Source: Bog-756 sp963813525 (GTDB lineage Bacteria; Actinomycetota; Acidimicrobiia; Acidimicrobiales; RAAP-2). Taken from it: 64,000 nucleotides of DNA. The notes under the pieces are model-generated. The model saw only the letters and a list, made by a program, of their open reading frames with translations. It did not search any database and had not been told where the DNA came from. A program made the position numbers and the translations under genes. Below are positions 8,141-19,252 of the stretch, in pieces. Every line of letters starts with the position of its first letter. The first letter of the stretch is position 1. Location: NCBI GenBank assembly GCA_963813525.1, contig CAWEZI010000005.1, forward strand, positions 2,108,001-2,172,000. The letters run 5' to 3'.

Positions 8141-8851
8141 TCAGGGAGTGGGGCGTTGGACGCTGAACCAGTCCCGCGCCTCGAGATAAGGGGCGAAGGC
8201 GGTAGCGATGGTGTCGATGTCGCCGGCGGCCTTGGGCCGCTGGAGCTCATAGACATGGGGAAACTCGAGCCACCCGATCACGTGCTGCCACAGGCGCACC
8301 GCCTCGTCACCCGCCGGCGGATTGACCAGGACCGGGCCGAACAACGCCTGGCCGTCGTCGAACACCAGAGTGGGCACGCCGAATCCTCCCTTGGCCACCA
8401 CCGTTTCGTGCTCGGCCAGCACCTCGTCCCCGGTGGTCGGGTCGTCCATGGCGGCCCGGACGATGCCCGGATCGAGGTCCATCTCGGCCAGTAGCTCCTC
8501 GGCCACCTCTGGTCGATGGGGCTTGCGTCCCTCGACATGGAGGGCGTTTCCCGCCACCCGGTACCACCGGTCGAGCAGGTCCATGTCGGTGCGGCGCAGG
8601 TAGGCCCCGATCCGCATCATCGACCAGCCATAGGTCCAGTCGCGCTCCCACGGGTGCTTCTTTCCCTCGACCCGGTTGACCTCCTCGAGGCTGAAGAAGC
8701 GCCACCGAACCTCGAGCCCGGTCTGGGCCCGCACTTCGCGGATCCACAGCGAGGTCTGGAAGGCGTAGGGACACATGATGTCGAGGTGGAAGTCGACGGC
8801 GGTGGGTGGTGCCGTGGTGGGTGGTGACGTGGTGGGTGGCGACGTGGTCAT
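8141..8851 (-). CDS. DsbA-family thioredoxin-fold protein
   Basis: A 236-residue DsbA/FrnE-like protein, the family that includes mycothiol-dependent reductases and 2-hydroxychromene carboxylate isomerases. The active-site motif reads CPYA (C27), so the second Cys of CxxC is missing. This fits a monothiol or glutathione/mycothiol-transferase-like role better than a dithiol oxidase. GFGVPTLVFDDG supplies the cis-Pro loop. The first 18 residues are a TSPPT repeat from a 15-bp unit (about 8800-8850) with no signal-peptide character. Its start lies 8 bp after the stop of the aldo/keto reductase, which argues for a redox-linked operon. Confidence 0.8.
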   Translation of the reverse strand: MTTSPPTTSPPTTAPPTAVDFHLDIMCPYAFQTSLWIREVRAQTGLEVRWRFFSLEEVNRVEGKKHPWERDWTYGWSMMRIGAYLRRTDMDLLDRWYRVAGNALHVEGRKPHRPEVAEELLAEMDLDPGIVRAAMDDPTTGDEVLAEHETVVAKGGFGVPTLVFDDGQALFGPVLVNPPAGDEAVRLWQHVIGWLEFPHVYELQRPKAAGDIDTIATAFAPYLEARDWFSVQRPTP

Positions 8852-8859
8852 GAACGTGC

Positions 8860-9840
<981 letters not shown>

Positions 9841-9947
9841 CGCTACCTCCGTTCCGTCCCCCAGCACGGCTGCCCCGACTGACCTTAGGCGTCCGGTTCG
9901 ACCGTCGCATCACCGACCCGGTGGCGGAGTCATGACAGCATCTGGGG

Positions 9948-10427
9948 ATGCCGCTCCTGGTGGTCCGCCATGCGCCCGCCGGCAGACGGAGCGCCTACAA
10001 GGGTGACGACCGCCAGCGCCCCTTGTCCCCGCGGGGCCAGGCCTGGGCGGCGGCCTTGGTCCCCTTGCTTACCCGGTTCGAACCCCACGCGGTGATGAGC
10101 AGCCCTTTCGTTCGCTGCGTCCAGACGGTGGCCCCCACCGCCGAGGCCCTGGGCCTGGCTGTCGAACCGGTGGACGCCCTGGCCGAGGGAAACGATGCCG
10201 AAGGGGTGGCTCTGCTGGAGCGAGTGGCCGGTCAGTCGGTTGTGCTGTGCACGCACGGGGACGTGGCCGTTGCCATGCTCGGGTCCCTCTGGCCCGACCC
10301 CACCCGGTCGCCGCCATCGAACCTCAAGCTGCAGAAGGGGGACGTGTGGGTCATCGAGCCGACGGGCTCGTCTCTGCAAATCGTGGACCACATCCGGCGG
10401 ACCAAACCTCCTCCACCGTCGGAGTAG
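9948..10427 (+). CDS. SixA-like histidine phosphatase
   Basis: A 159-residue member of the histidine (RHG) phosphatase superfamily. The phospho-accepting motif is RHA at residues 7-9. An Arg in SSPFVRCVQT and the second catalytic His in LCTHGDV complete the pocket. The small size and HAPAG start match SixA-type phosphohistidine phosphatases rather than phosphoglycerate mutases. It stands alone, divergent from the aldo/keto reductase and about 110 bp before MurL. Confidence 0.82.
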   Translation: MPLLVVRHAPAGRRSAYKGDDRQRPLSPRGQAWAAALVPLLTRFEPHAVMSSPFVRCVQTVAPTAEALGLAVEPVDALAEGNDAEGVALLERVAGQSVVLCTHGDVAVAMLGSLWPDPTRSPPSNLKLQKGDVWVIEPTGSSLQIVDHIRRTKPPPPSE

Positions 10428-10537
10428 CAGCCCGTCGGGCACGGGCCGGCCAGCAACGCCCGGGCCGGCCACCAACAGAGCTAACGACGCCGAAGAAAGC
10501 GGGTAGGGGAGTGGCCCGCCACTACGCTGTGGTGGAG

Positions 10538-11895
10538 ATGAGCGACCTGGTCCGGTTCGATGCTGGTTCCGTCGGGGCCTTCCGGGTGGTCGATCGAACC
10601 TTCGATCTCGCTACGCGGACCGTCTCACTCGGGTACGCCTTCGATAGCGGACAGACGTTCACCGAGACGATCACCTTCGAGACCCCTACCGTCGGTGCGG
10701 TCGACGTGGACGCTTCCGGTCTGCAACGGGCGTTGCTCCACCTGCACATCGCCGCCGGTACCAGTTACTACAAGGCCGCTGCACCCAGCCAGATCATCCT
10801 GGATGCCGATCTCAGTCCCACCGAGCTGGCATTTCATCAACATCTCTACGACGAGGGCCTCCGCGAGTTCGCGGTCACCAACGGCCTTCCCGTTCCCCTC
10901 CCCCAGGATTTGCGACCGCACGCTCTCATCGAAGCGGCGGGGCCGATCCGTTCCGCCCGCCCGGGGGGCCTCGTGGTTCCCATCGGGGGCGGGAAGGACT
11001 CGATGGTGCTCATCGAGGCGCTGGCCCCCCTCGGGCCGCGGCTGTTCGCCGTCGATCCCCACCCTCTGGTGGTCGAACTGGCCCGACAGACCGGACTCGA
11101 TTTGGTGGTGGTGCGCCGCCGGCTCTCACCCGAGTTGTCCCGTCTCAACCGTGCCGGGGCTCTCAACGGACACGTGCCCATCACCGCCATTGTCTCTTTG
11201 ATCGCCGTGGTCGGAAGCTTCCTCTACGGGTACGACACCATCGTGATGGCCGTCGAACGCTCGGCCAGCGAGGAGACCACGGTGGTCGGCGGGGTCCCGG
11301 TCAACCACCAGTACTCGAAGAGCCTCGACTTCGAGCGGCTTCTGGCCGCAGCTGGTGTCGACCGCCATCGACCCCGCCATCGTCTACGCCTCCGCCCTGC
11401 GTCCCTACTCGGAATTGGCCATCGCCCGTGCCTTTGCCCGGCTCACCCGCTACCACCCCACTTTCTGCAGCTGCAACACCGTCTTCCGCCGGTCGGGCCC
11501 GGTCGGGGACGGGTGGTGCGGCGACTGCCCCAAGTGCCGGTTCGTGGCCCTGGTCTTGGCCCCGTTCCTCGACCGCCCGGCCGTCACCGCCATCATCGGC
11601 CGTGACCTGTTCGACGACCCCCGACAGGTGGCCGGGTTCGCCGCTCTCATGAGCGATGACGACAAACCGTTCGAATGCGTCGGAGAGCGACGCGAGTCGG
11701 CTGCCGCATTCCGGATCCTCTCGTCTCTCCCCGGCTGGAAGGATGCCCCGGTCGTCGTGGCCCTGGCCGAGCGGGCCCAGGCTCTCGTGTCCGATGACGA
11801 TGTAAGGGAACTCCTGACCCCCCGCGCCGATCTGGCCTTTCCCCTGGGTCCTGATCGCCGCGGCGGTGGAACGGCTGCTGTCGGAGGAAGGATGA
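10538..11895 (+). CDS. murL: UDP-MurNAc-L-Ala-L-Glu epimerase (MurL-like), with two frameshifts
   Basis: A protein of about 450 residues. Motifs: VVPIGGGKDSMVL (PP-loop-like ATP site), VVGGVPVNHQYSKS, and a cysteine cluster in FCSCNTVF...WCGDCPKCRF. These, the length and the ATGA overlap with a MurD gene match MurL, the ATP-dependent epimerase that works with MurD2 to supply D-Glu in peptidoglycan precursors (known from Xanthomonas and some actinobacteria). The frame changes near 11,345 (LDFERLLAA continues as LVSTAIDPAIVYA) and near 11,848 (continues as IAAAVERLLSEEG, then TGA at 11893). Start ATG 10538; a GTG at 10511 with AGGGGA is an alternative. The breaks look like sequence errors. The MurL call rests on motifs and context. 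Confidence 0.7.
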
Positions 11896-13298
11896 CCCTC
11901 GACGAGCTCTGCGCCCGACGGGTGGCCGTCTGGGGGATCGGCCACGAGGGCCTGGCCATGGTCCGGCTCCTCGGCCGAACGGGGGGTGCTTCCCATCCTC
12001 ATCGATGACCACCCGGAGGCGGCCGCCGCCCGGCTCGGCCCCGAGCACAGCGGTGGCGTCATCCGTCCCGATCAGATCGAGTGGGCTGACATCGATGTGG
12101 TGGTCCGGGCTCCCGGCGTGAGTCGCTACCGCGCCGAGCTGAGTGAGGCCACCGCTTCGGGGGTGTCGGTGACCACGGCCATGGCCGTCTGGCTCGAGGA
12201 CTTCGCCGACGCCCCGGTGGTGGCCATCACCGGCACCAAGGGCAAGAGCACCACGGCCGCTCTCACCGCTTCCATCCTCCGGGCCGAAGGCCGCGACGTC
12301 GCCCTCATCGGCAACATCGGGGTACCGGTGACCGACATGTACGGCCGTCCACCGGCCGACGCCTACGTGGTCGAGGTGTCCTCCTACCAGGCCGCCGAGG
12401 TCACGGTGAGCCCGGGCGTGTGCGTCCTGACCAGCCTGGCCCCCGATCATCTGGACTGGCACGGCGGTGAGGAGGCCTACTACCGGGACAAGCTGCGCCT
12501 CATCGAGGCGGGTCCGCCCGGTGTCGTCGCCGTCAATGCCGCCAGCGACGAAGCCGTGTCGCGCACCGACCACCATCCTCACCGGATCCTGTTCGGACCG
12601 GCTGGTCGGGTCAGGGTCACCGAGGACGGCGAGGTGACCATCGACGACCGGCTTGTGGCCCACGCCTCCGACATGGCTGTCCCCGGACGGCACAACGTCT
12701 GGAACCTGTGCGGAGCCATCGCCGGCGCCCTGCTGTTGGAGAACCGGGTCCCGACGATCGGACGCCATCGCCACCGCCGTGGCCGATTTCGAGGGACTGC
12801 CGTCCCGGTGCCAGACGCGTCGGCCAGATAGAGGGGCTCACCTTCGTCGACGATGCTCTGGCCTCCAACCCGTTTGCCACCGAGGCCTCGCTGAGAGCCT
12901 TCCCCGACCGCCCGCTGACCGTCATCCTCGGCGGGGCCGACCGGGGGGTAGACCCAGGAGGACTGGTGGAGGCCATCGTCGACCGCCGACCGGAATCCGC
13001 GGGTCGTCGTGCTGCCCCCGGATAGGCAAGGGTGGCTCGAGATCGCTGACCACCCGGGCCGCCGGCTCGGCATCGGCGATGGTGGTCGAGCGTCGCCCCG
13101 ACCTCGAGGAGGCGGTGCAGGTGGCGGTGGCAGCCACCCCCGCCGGTGGTGTCGTGCTCTTCTCACCGGCCGCACCGACCCCGGACGGGCGAGGGCGGGT
13201 ACGCCGAGCGCAGCCGGCGATTCGCCGCCGCTGCCGGCATTGCCCCCGAGCCGGGGAGGCTGCACCCGAGTCCCGGCGTAACGGGTGCGGACCGGTGA
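11892..13298 (+). pseudogene. murD: UDP-MurNAc-L-alanine:glutamate ligase (MurD/MurD2), split by about six frameshifts
   Basis: Concatenating the frames gives about 469 residues, the normal MurD length. The N-terminal domain starts VAVWGIGHEG. The ATP P-loop GTKGKSTTAAL is near 12,235, EVSSYQ near 12,375, LAPDHLDWHG near 12,440, the Mur-ligase His-containing GRHNVWNL near 12,690, and C-terminal FVDDALASNPFATEASL near 12,850 with LGGADRGVD. The frame steps on at about 11,975, 12,757, 12,815, 12,990, 13,070 and 13,180, always by +1. It overlaps MurL by ATGA. If MurL is right, this enzyme should prefer L-Glu (MurD2). The breaks are more likely base-calling errors than decay, because every motif is intact and MurD activity is essential. 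Confidence 0.75.
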
Positions 13299-13413
13299 GG
13301 ATTGACAGGGAGCGGTCGGGAAGCAACGGTGGTCATCGGTCGATCCGTCCCGCCGCGCAAGCGATCCTCAAGGACGGGTGTGGAGCGATCCTGAACAGTG
13401 GAGGAGCATCGAC

Positions 13414-14481
13414 ATGACCCAGATCACCATCATCGAGGACGAAGCCCGGACGGTCGAGGCCACCGTCGACCCGTCCCGGGGGACGTTCCTGATCGAGGTC
13501 GACCACCTCCCCGAGGCTCTCGGCTGGGAGCTCAAGGCCTCCGGGTTGTGCCGCCAGGACACCTGCGTTCCCGTGGTCGACATGGGACGCGGCTGAAGGT
13601 GGGGGAGCAGACTCGACCTGGTCGAGGTGGCCCGGGCGCTGGGCCGGCCGGCCGTCGTCGACGTGGATGCCGGGGTGGTGGCCGTGTCCCTGCCCGCCGA
13701 GCTGCGCCGGCAGGCCCTCGACGACCTGCGGGCCCCGGCCTTCGACCCTCCCTGACCTCGACGGGAAACCGCCATCGGCTCGACGAGTGGCTGGGGGTGA
13801 AGAAGCTGCTGGTCACCTTCTCCAGCTGGTGCGGATGCCGTTACGACCTCCCCGGTTGGCAGGCCCTTCACGACGAGCTGCGCTCCGGAGGGCTTCACCG
13901 TCATCGCCGTGGCCATCGACCAAGCGGCCGACGATGTCCGGCCGTGGACCGAGGGCATCACCATGCCCGTGCTCTACGACCCCAACCATCTCCTCACCGA
14001 GCTGTACGCCATCTCCAACGTGCCCACCGTGGTGTGGATCGACGAGGATGAACCGGCATCGTGCGGCCCAACGGCAGCGCCTTCGGCAGCGACCTGTTCG
14101 TCGACTTCACCGGGGTGAGCGTCCGGTCCCCACCTCGACGAGCGTGCGTCGCTGGGTGCGCGACGGGGATCGTGCCGGTCACCGACGACGAGGCCCGCCA
14201 GGCGGTGGGCGATCTCTCCGCCGACGAGGTGCTGGCCCGGCTGCACTTCCGGGTGGCCGCCGAGGCCCACCGGCAGGGCGACCACGAGGCGACCCGGCGA
14301 CACGTGGCCACCGCTTCCGCGCTGGCCCCAGACGACCTGACCATCTGGCGGGCGGGCATGCCCCTGATCGGCGAGGACCCGTTCGGCGACGACTTCCTGG
14401 CCCGGTACGAGGAGTGGAAGCAGCGGGGCATGCCCTACCACGGCCTGTTGCCGGTAGTGGCGGCCCCAGCCGGCGACCTGA
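13414..14481 (+). pseudogene. Thioredoxin-like/redoxin (TlpA/AhpC-TSA) protein, frameshifted
   Basis: Reads as one protein of about 350 residues in pieces. The N-terminal part contains GWELKASGLCRQDTCVP. A redoxin domain follows with PDLDGKPHRLDEW, LLVTFSSWCGCRYDLPGW (CxC-type active site at about 13,825) and a cis-Pro loop NVPTVVWIDE at about 14,020. A helical C-terminal domain with AEAHRQGDHEATRRH (TPR-like) starts at about 14,255. Start ATG 13414 has GAGGAG ahead. Frames change at least six times between 13,590 and 14,180, and an in-frame TGA at 13594 interrupts the first piece. The stop is not certain; TGA at 14479 is likely. Probable role: thiol redox or peroxide reduction. Confidence 0.6.
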
Positions 14482-14532
14482 GCGACAGTGCTCCCGGCGA
14501 GCGTTGGCCTGCGTTCGCCTACGTTGGGTCCG

Positions 14533-15334
14533 ATGATCCGCTACGACGTCGGAGAAGACAGTGTGGCCCGCCTGGTCCTCGACCGGCCCGAGGCCAAGAA
14601 CGCCCTGACCGTCGAGATGCGCGACGAGATCGTGACCCGGGTCCGTGAGGTCCGTGCCGACCGGGAGGTCCGGGCCCTGCTGATCACCGGGGTCGGGGAC
14701 GCCTTCTGTGCCGGCATGGACCTGCGCCAGTCGACGGTGGCCGGCTCCGGGGGTGCGGAGTTCAACCCCCGGGACACCAGCGAGGCCTTGCGCAACGGCG
14801 TGCAGGCCTTCATCCGTGAGCTCTGGGAGCTGGACAAGCCCACGGTGGCCGCCGTCAACGGGACGGCGGTGGGCCCGGGCGCCCATCTGGCCCTGGCCTG
14901 TGACTTCGTGCTGGTCTGCGAGCAGACCCGCTTCGTCTGGTCGTTCGCCCGATGGGGCCTGGTGGTCGACGCCGGCGGCGCCTACCTCCTGCCCGCGTCT
15001 GGTCGGACTGCCCCGGGCCAAGGCCATGGTCATGCTGGGCGAGGGGGCCAAGGGGCCGAGGCGGTGACCCTCGGGCTGGCCTACCGGTGCCTGCCGTCGG
15101 TCGAGGAGCTCGAGCGCGGAGGCCGTCGAGCTGGCGGCACGGTTGGCGGCCGGGCCGGTCCGGTCGATGGGGCTGTCCAAGCAGCTGCTCAATGCCACGT
15201 TCGAGACCGCCCTCCCCGTCTCGCTCGATCGGGAGGCGCAGGCCCAGGCCATGGCGGCGGTGTCGGCGGAGATGGCCGAAGGGATGGCAGCCTTCGCCGA
15301 GAAGCGGAGCCCGGACTTCCGCTCCGTCCGCTGA
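14533..15334 (+). pseudogene. Enoyl-CoA hydratase/isomerase (crotonase), three frameshifts
   Basis: About 267 residues when joined, the normal crotonase length. The N-terminus MIRYDVGEDSVARLVLDRPE is typical. The oxyanion loops are FCAGMDL and AVGPGAHLALACD. The C-terminal helices contain GLSKQLLNATFETAL. The frame changes at about 14,995, 15,057 and 15,115, all within the error-rich block. It would hydrate or isomerise an enoyl-CoA in beta-oxidation. The start is ATG 14533; longer upstream frames have no similarity. It sits between the redoxin and the P450. Confidence 0.75.
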
Positions 15335-15482
15335 CGCCGGTCTCACCCGCAGGCGCCCCGTCCACGACGCACGGCATTCGGCACGGTTAACCTTCTGCTG
15401 AAAAGCTGATTCTCAGGTGGCCGTGGCGAGGCCCGAGCGCGGGAGCCGGACGTGGACGACACCGAGTAGGATTGGGACCGGC

Positions 15483-16655
15483 ATGGAGACCGAGACTCTG
15501 GCCGACGGCTTCATGGACGTCGGCCTCGCCGCCAATCCCCAGACCCTTCTACCGGCGAGGCGCGGGCCAAGGGGCCTGTGGTGGCCGGCGTCTTCGGCCC
15601 CCAGGTGGTGCGCCGGGGCGCCGTCGAATACGCCCTGACCCACCCCGAGGAGTTCTCATCGGGCATGGAGGCGGTCGACCTCGGCCAGTCGGTCCCCCTC
15701 ATCCCGCTGCAGGTCGATCCGCCGGACCACCGCAAGTACCGACGGCTTCTCGATCCCATCTTCGCTCCCCGCCGGATGAACCTGCTCGAACCGAAGATCA
15801 CCCGGTTGGTCAACGAGCTCATCGACGGCTTCATCGACAGGGGCTCGTGCGAGTTCGCCACCGACTTCGCCATTCCCCTGCCTTCCTCGGTGTTTCTGGC
15901 CCTGGTCGGGCTCCCCCTGTCCGAGCTCGAGTCGTTCCTGGCCATGAAGGACGGCATCCTGCGGCCGTCCGGAACGATTTCGAGGAGATCCAGGCCAATC
16001 AGAGGAAGGCGGCGAAGAGGGTCGAGGACTACTTCGCCGAGGCGGTGAAGGACCGACAGCAGAACCGTCAAGACGATCTGTTGAGCATGTTCATCGACGC
16101 CGAGGTCGAGTCGGAGCATCTGACCACGGACGAGATCCTGGGGATCTGCTTCCTGTTCATTCTGGCCGGTCTGGACACGGTGACCGACTCGCTGGAGTGC
16201 TTCGTGGCCCGGCTGGCCCAGCACCCGGACGAGCGGACGCCAGATCGTCGACGATCCGTCGATCATCCCCTCTGCCGTCGAGGAATTACTCCGATGGGAG
16301 ACCCCGGTGACCACGGTGGCCCGGGTGGCCACCCGCGACATAGACCTCGGTGGTTGTCCCATTCACGCCGGTGAGAACGTCGGGGTGGTGATCGGGTCGG
16401 CCAATACCGACGAGGAGCCGTGCCCGGCTCCGATCAGGTCGATCTCAACCGGAACGACAACCGCCACCTGGCTTTCGGAGGGGGAGTGCACCGTTGCCTC
16501 GGTTCCCATCTGGCTCGCCTCGAGTTGCGGATCGCCCTGCGCGAATGGCATCGCCGCATCCCCGAGTACTCCATCGCCCCAGGGACCGAGCTCAGCTACA
16601 GATGGGGCTTCGCCACATCGAGGAGCTGCCCCTCATCTTTGGTGCCGGGAAGTGA
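15483..16655 (+). pseudogene. Cytochrome P450, about five frameshifts
   Basis: The pieces add up to about 391 residues, normal for a bacterial class I P450. The I-helix motif is AGLDTVTDSL (about 16,170). The K-helix ExxR lies in AVEELLRWETP (about 16,275). The haem-ligand loop is FGGGVHRCLGSHLAR (about 16,475), with the Cys intact. A PLQVDPPDHRKYRRLLDP stretch covers the C-helix. The frame changes near 15,545, 15,968, 16,225, 16,420 and 16,605. It needs electrons from a ferredoxin; 3Fe-4S ferredoxins are encoded at 21,804 and 40,185. Its position among CoA-catabolic genes suggests hydroxylation of a lipid or terpenoid substrate (inference). A TAGGAT box lies 10 nt before the ATG. Confidence 0.78.
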
Positions 16656-16713
16656 CCGCGGTGTGCCGGTCTGGCCGGGGCTGCCACGCGTCTGAACCCG
16701 GGGCCGACTGACC

Positions 16714-17867
16714 GTGGATCTCATCCTCACCGACGATCAGGAGCTCTTCCGCGAGACAACGCCGGAAGTTCCTGGAGGACAGCTTTCCCCTCGCCGCCGT
16801 CCGCCTCCTGGCCGAGGACCTGCCCCGGCGGGTTCGACGCCGGATGGTGGCGCCAGGGCGCCGAGCTGGGTTGGGTGTCGATGCTGGTCTCCGAGGACCA
16901 CGGCGGCGGCAGTGTGTCCGGCCGGGGATTGAGCGATCTGGCCCTGGTGGCCGAGGAGATGGGTCGGTTGGTGTCACCCGGTCCTCTGGTTCCCACCAAT
17001 GTGGTGGCCGGGGCTCTGTCCCGGACGGGGTCGCCGGCCCAGGCCAAGCAGTGGGTGGGCGATCTGGTGAGCGGGGTGACCATCGCCAGCTGGTGCATCG
17101 GGGGTTCGTTGCCCGGCGTCGGTGCCCCAAGCGGCGGATCGGGTGGGGCGGTGACGGCACGGCCCACCACGGGAGATGGGTTGGTACTGGACGGCACCAG
17201 CCGGCCGGTGGAGGCGGCCGGTCAGGCCGATCTGATCCTGATCACCGCACCGCTGGACCAGACGGACACGGTGGTGCAGTGCATCCTGTCCGCAGATACC
17301 CCGGGTCTGACCGCCGAGCCGGTCCGCAGTGTCGACCTGATCCGCCGGTTCGCCCGTCTCCGTTTCGAGGGCGTCGAGGTGGCCGGTGACGACGTGGTCG
17401 GTGACCCCAGCTCCACACCGGGCGCCGTGGAGCGTCAGTTCGAGGACGCCGTGGTCCTCCAGTGCGCGGAAATGGTCGGCGCCATCGATCGGGTGTTCGC
17501 CTTCACCGTCGAGTACGCCTCCGACCGCTACTCGTTCGGGCGACCACTGGCTTCCTACCAGGCCCTCAAGCACCGGTTCGCCGACATGAAGATGTGGCTG
17601 GAGGCGTGCCACGCCACCGCCGTTGCCGCCGCCCGCGCCGTCGACGCCGGGGAGCCTGAGGCGGCCGAACTGATCAGCGTGGCCAAGTCGTACATCGGCG
17701 ACCACGGACCGATGATCGTCCAGGACTGTGTCCAGATCCACGGGGGCATCGGAGTGACCTGGGACCACGATCTCCACCTGTACCTCCGCCGGGTGGTCGA
17801 GGACCGGGTTCAGTGGGGCACGCCACGCGACCACCGCCACCGTATCGCCGACCAGATCGGCCTCTAG
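16714..17867 (+). CDS. Acyl-CoA dehydrogenase, beta-type subunit, two frameshifts near the N-terminus
   Basis: About 385 residues with the acyl-CoA dehydrogenase fold. The C-terminal half shows YASDRYSFGRPLASYQALKHR and QIHGGIGVTWDHDLHLYLRR. The usual GTSE-containing end with the nearby catalytic Glu is absent: the chain ends in a short RVVEDRVQWG...RIADQIGL tail. This matches the non-catalytic partner in actinobacterial alpha2-beta2 acyl-CoA dehydrogenases (FadE26/27, FadE28/29 type). The start is GTG 16714 (VDLILTDDQELF). The frame shifts near 16,758 and 16,830, after which the gene is open to the end. It is followed 8 bp later by the alpha-type gene. Confidence 0.8.
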
Positions 17868-17875
17868 GAGCGACG

Positions 17876-19156
17876 ATGGAAAACTCCACTTCGACCGAGC
17901 TGTCGTCGACCGAGGATGTCGAAACCTTCCGGCTGCGGGCGCGCCAGTGGCTGGCTGACAACATGCCCCGTCTGGCCCCGGGGGAGACCAACTTTCAGTT
18001 GGCGGCCGAGGACGAGATGGGGGAGCGGGCCCGCCGGCTCCAGGGCCTGCTCTTCGATGGTGGCTTCGCCGGTCTCTGCTATCCGGTCGAGTACGGCGGC
18101 CAGGGCCTTACCCGTGCCCACCAGCATGCCTTCACCCAGGAGTCCCTGCCGTACCAGATGCCCACTACCCTCAACGTTCCCACGCTGTCGATCCTGACCC
18201 CGACACTGCTCGATTTCGGGACCGAGGAACAGAAGCAGCGCCACATCCCGGCGGTCCTGCGGGGCGAGGAGATCTGGGTCCAGTTCCTGTCGGAGCCCAG
18301 TGGTGGTTCGGACCTGGCCGGCCTGGTCACTCGGGCGACCCGCGACGGTGACATCTTCGTGCTCAACGGGTCGAAGATCTGGAGCTCGGGCGCCTTCCGG
18401 GCCGATTACGCCATGTGCCTGGCCCGCACGGATGGCAGCGTGCCCAAGCACCAGGGATTGACCATGTTCATCCTCAAGATCCACCAACCGGGCATCGAGG
18501 TGCAGAGGATCACCCAGGTCAACGGGATCGCCGAGTTCTGTCAGGAGTTCTTCGATGACGTGGCCGTGCCCGTGGCCGACGTGGTTGGGCACGTCAACGA
18601 CGGATGGACGGTGGCCAGCCGCCTCCTGTTCCACGAGCGTGACGCGGTCGGGGGCGGGTCCCCCTATGTGAGCGGTAGCCCGATGGGCGGAGGGGTCCAG
18701 GGGGGTATCCGATCCGACCTCTCCGACCTGGCCCGCACGACCGGTCAGGCCGACGACCCGGTGGTGCGCCAGCTGGTGGCCGAGGCCCGGGTCAACGACC
18801 GCGTCCAGCAACAGCTCACCGCCCGGGTCACCACCGGCATCCGGACCGGCGCCTTTTCCAACCCCGCCGGCGCTATCCCCCGCCTGTTCTCATCCACCAA
18901 CACCGAGCGCCACGTCGACATCGGGTTCGAGATAGCCGGTCCGAGCGCCGGGGCGTGGGACGCCGACGACCCGGCCGGCCGGTGGGCCGACCTCTATCTC
19001 ATTCGCCAGAACGGCAGCCTCGGGGGCGGCAGCAATGAGATGGCCCGCAACATCATCAGCGAAAGGGTACTGGGCATGCCCCGGGAGTACGCCGCCGATC
19101 GCGACAAACCCTTCGACGAGGTACGGCACAACCGCTCACCGGAGCGGCCTCGCTGA
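17876..19156 (+). CDS. Acyl-CoA dehydrogenase, alpha-type subunit
   Basis: A 426-residue flavoprotein dehydrogenase. FAD and substrate motifs include WVQFLSEPSGGSDLAGL, a TRATRDGDIFVLNGSKIWSSGA strand region, and the C-terminal GSLGGGSNEMARNIISERVLGMPRE. It introduces the alpha-beta double bond in an acyl-CoA. ATG 17876 has AGGAG 6 nt ahead and follows the beta-type gene by 8 bp, so the two very likely form a heteromer. An insertion at about 260-330 is longer than usual for the family. This is the first intact gene after the indel-rich block. Confidence 0.87.
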   Translation: MENSTSTELSSTEDVETFRLRARQWLADNMPRLAPGETNFQLAAEDEMGERARRLQGLLFDGGFAGLCYPVEYGGQGLTRAHQHAFTQESLPYQMPTTLNVPTLSILTPTLLDFGTEEQKQRHIPAVLRGEEIWVQFLSEPSGGSDLAGLVTRATRDGDIFVLNGSKIWSSGAFRADYAMCLARTDGSVPKHQGLTMFILKIHQPGIEVQRITQVNGIAEFCQEFFDDVAVPVADVVGHVNDGWTVASRLLFHERDAVGGGSPYVSGSPMGGGVQGGIRSDLSDLARTTGQADDPVVRQLVAEARVNDRVQQQLTARVTTGIRTGAFSNPAGAIPRLFSSTNTERHVDIGFEIAGPSAGAWDADDPAGRWADLYLIRQNGSLGGGSNEMARNIISERVLGMPREYAADRDKPFDEVRHNRSPERPR

Positions 19157-19252
19157 GATTTGGCGGAACGGCCAGGCGGCTACGTCGAATGCTTCATTGA
19201 TTCGGATCGTCAGTGCCATCATGACGGGCGGTGGCCGTCCGGATGGGCGGCG

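Noticed and set aside
13594..13596. In-frame TGA in the redoxin gene as a possible selenocysteine codon
   Set aside because: It lies in the indel-rich block, the downstream sequence needs frame changes anyway, and no SECIS-like structure or redox context (UxxC/CxxU) surrounds it.
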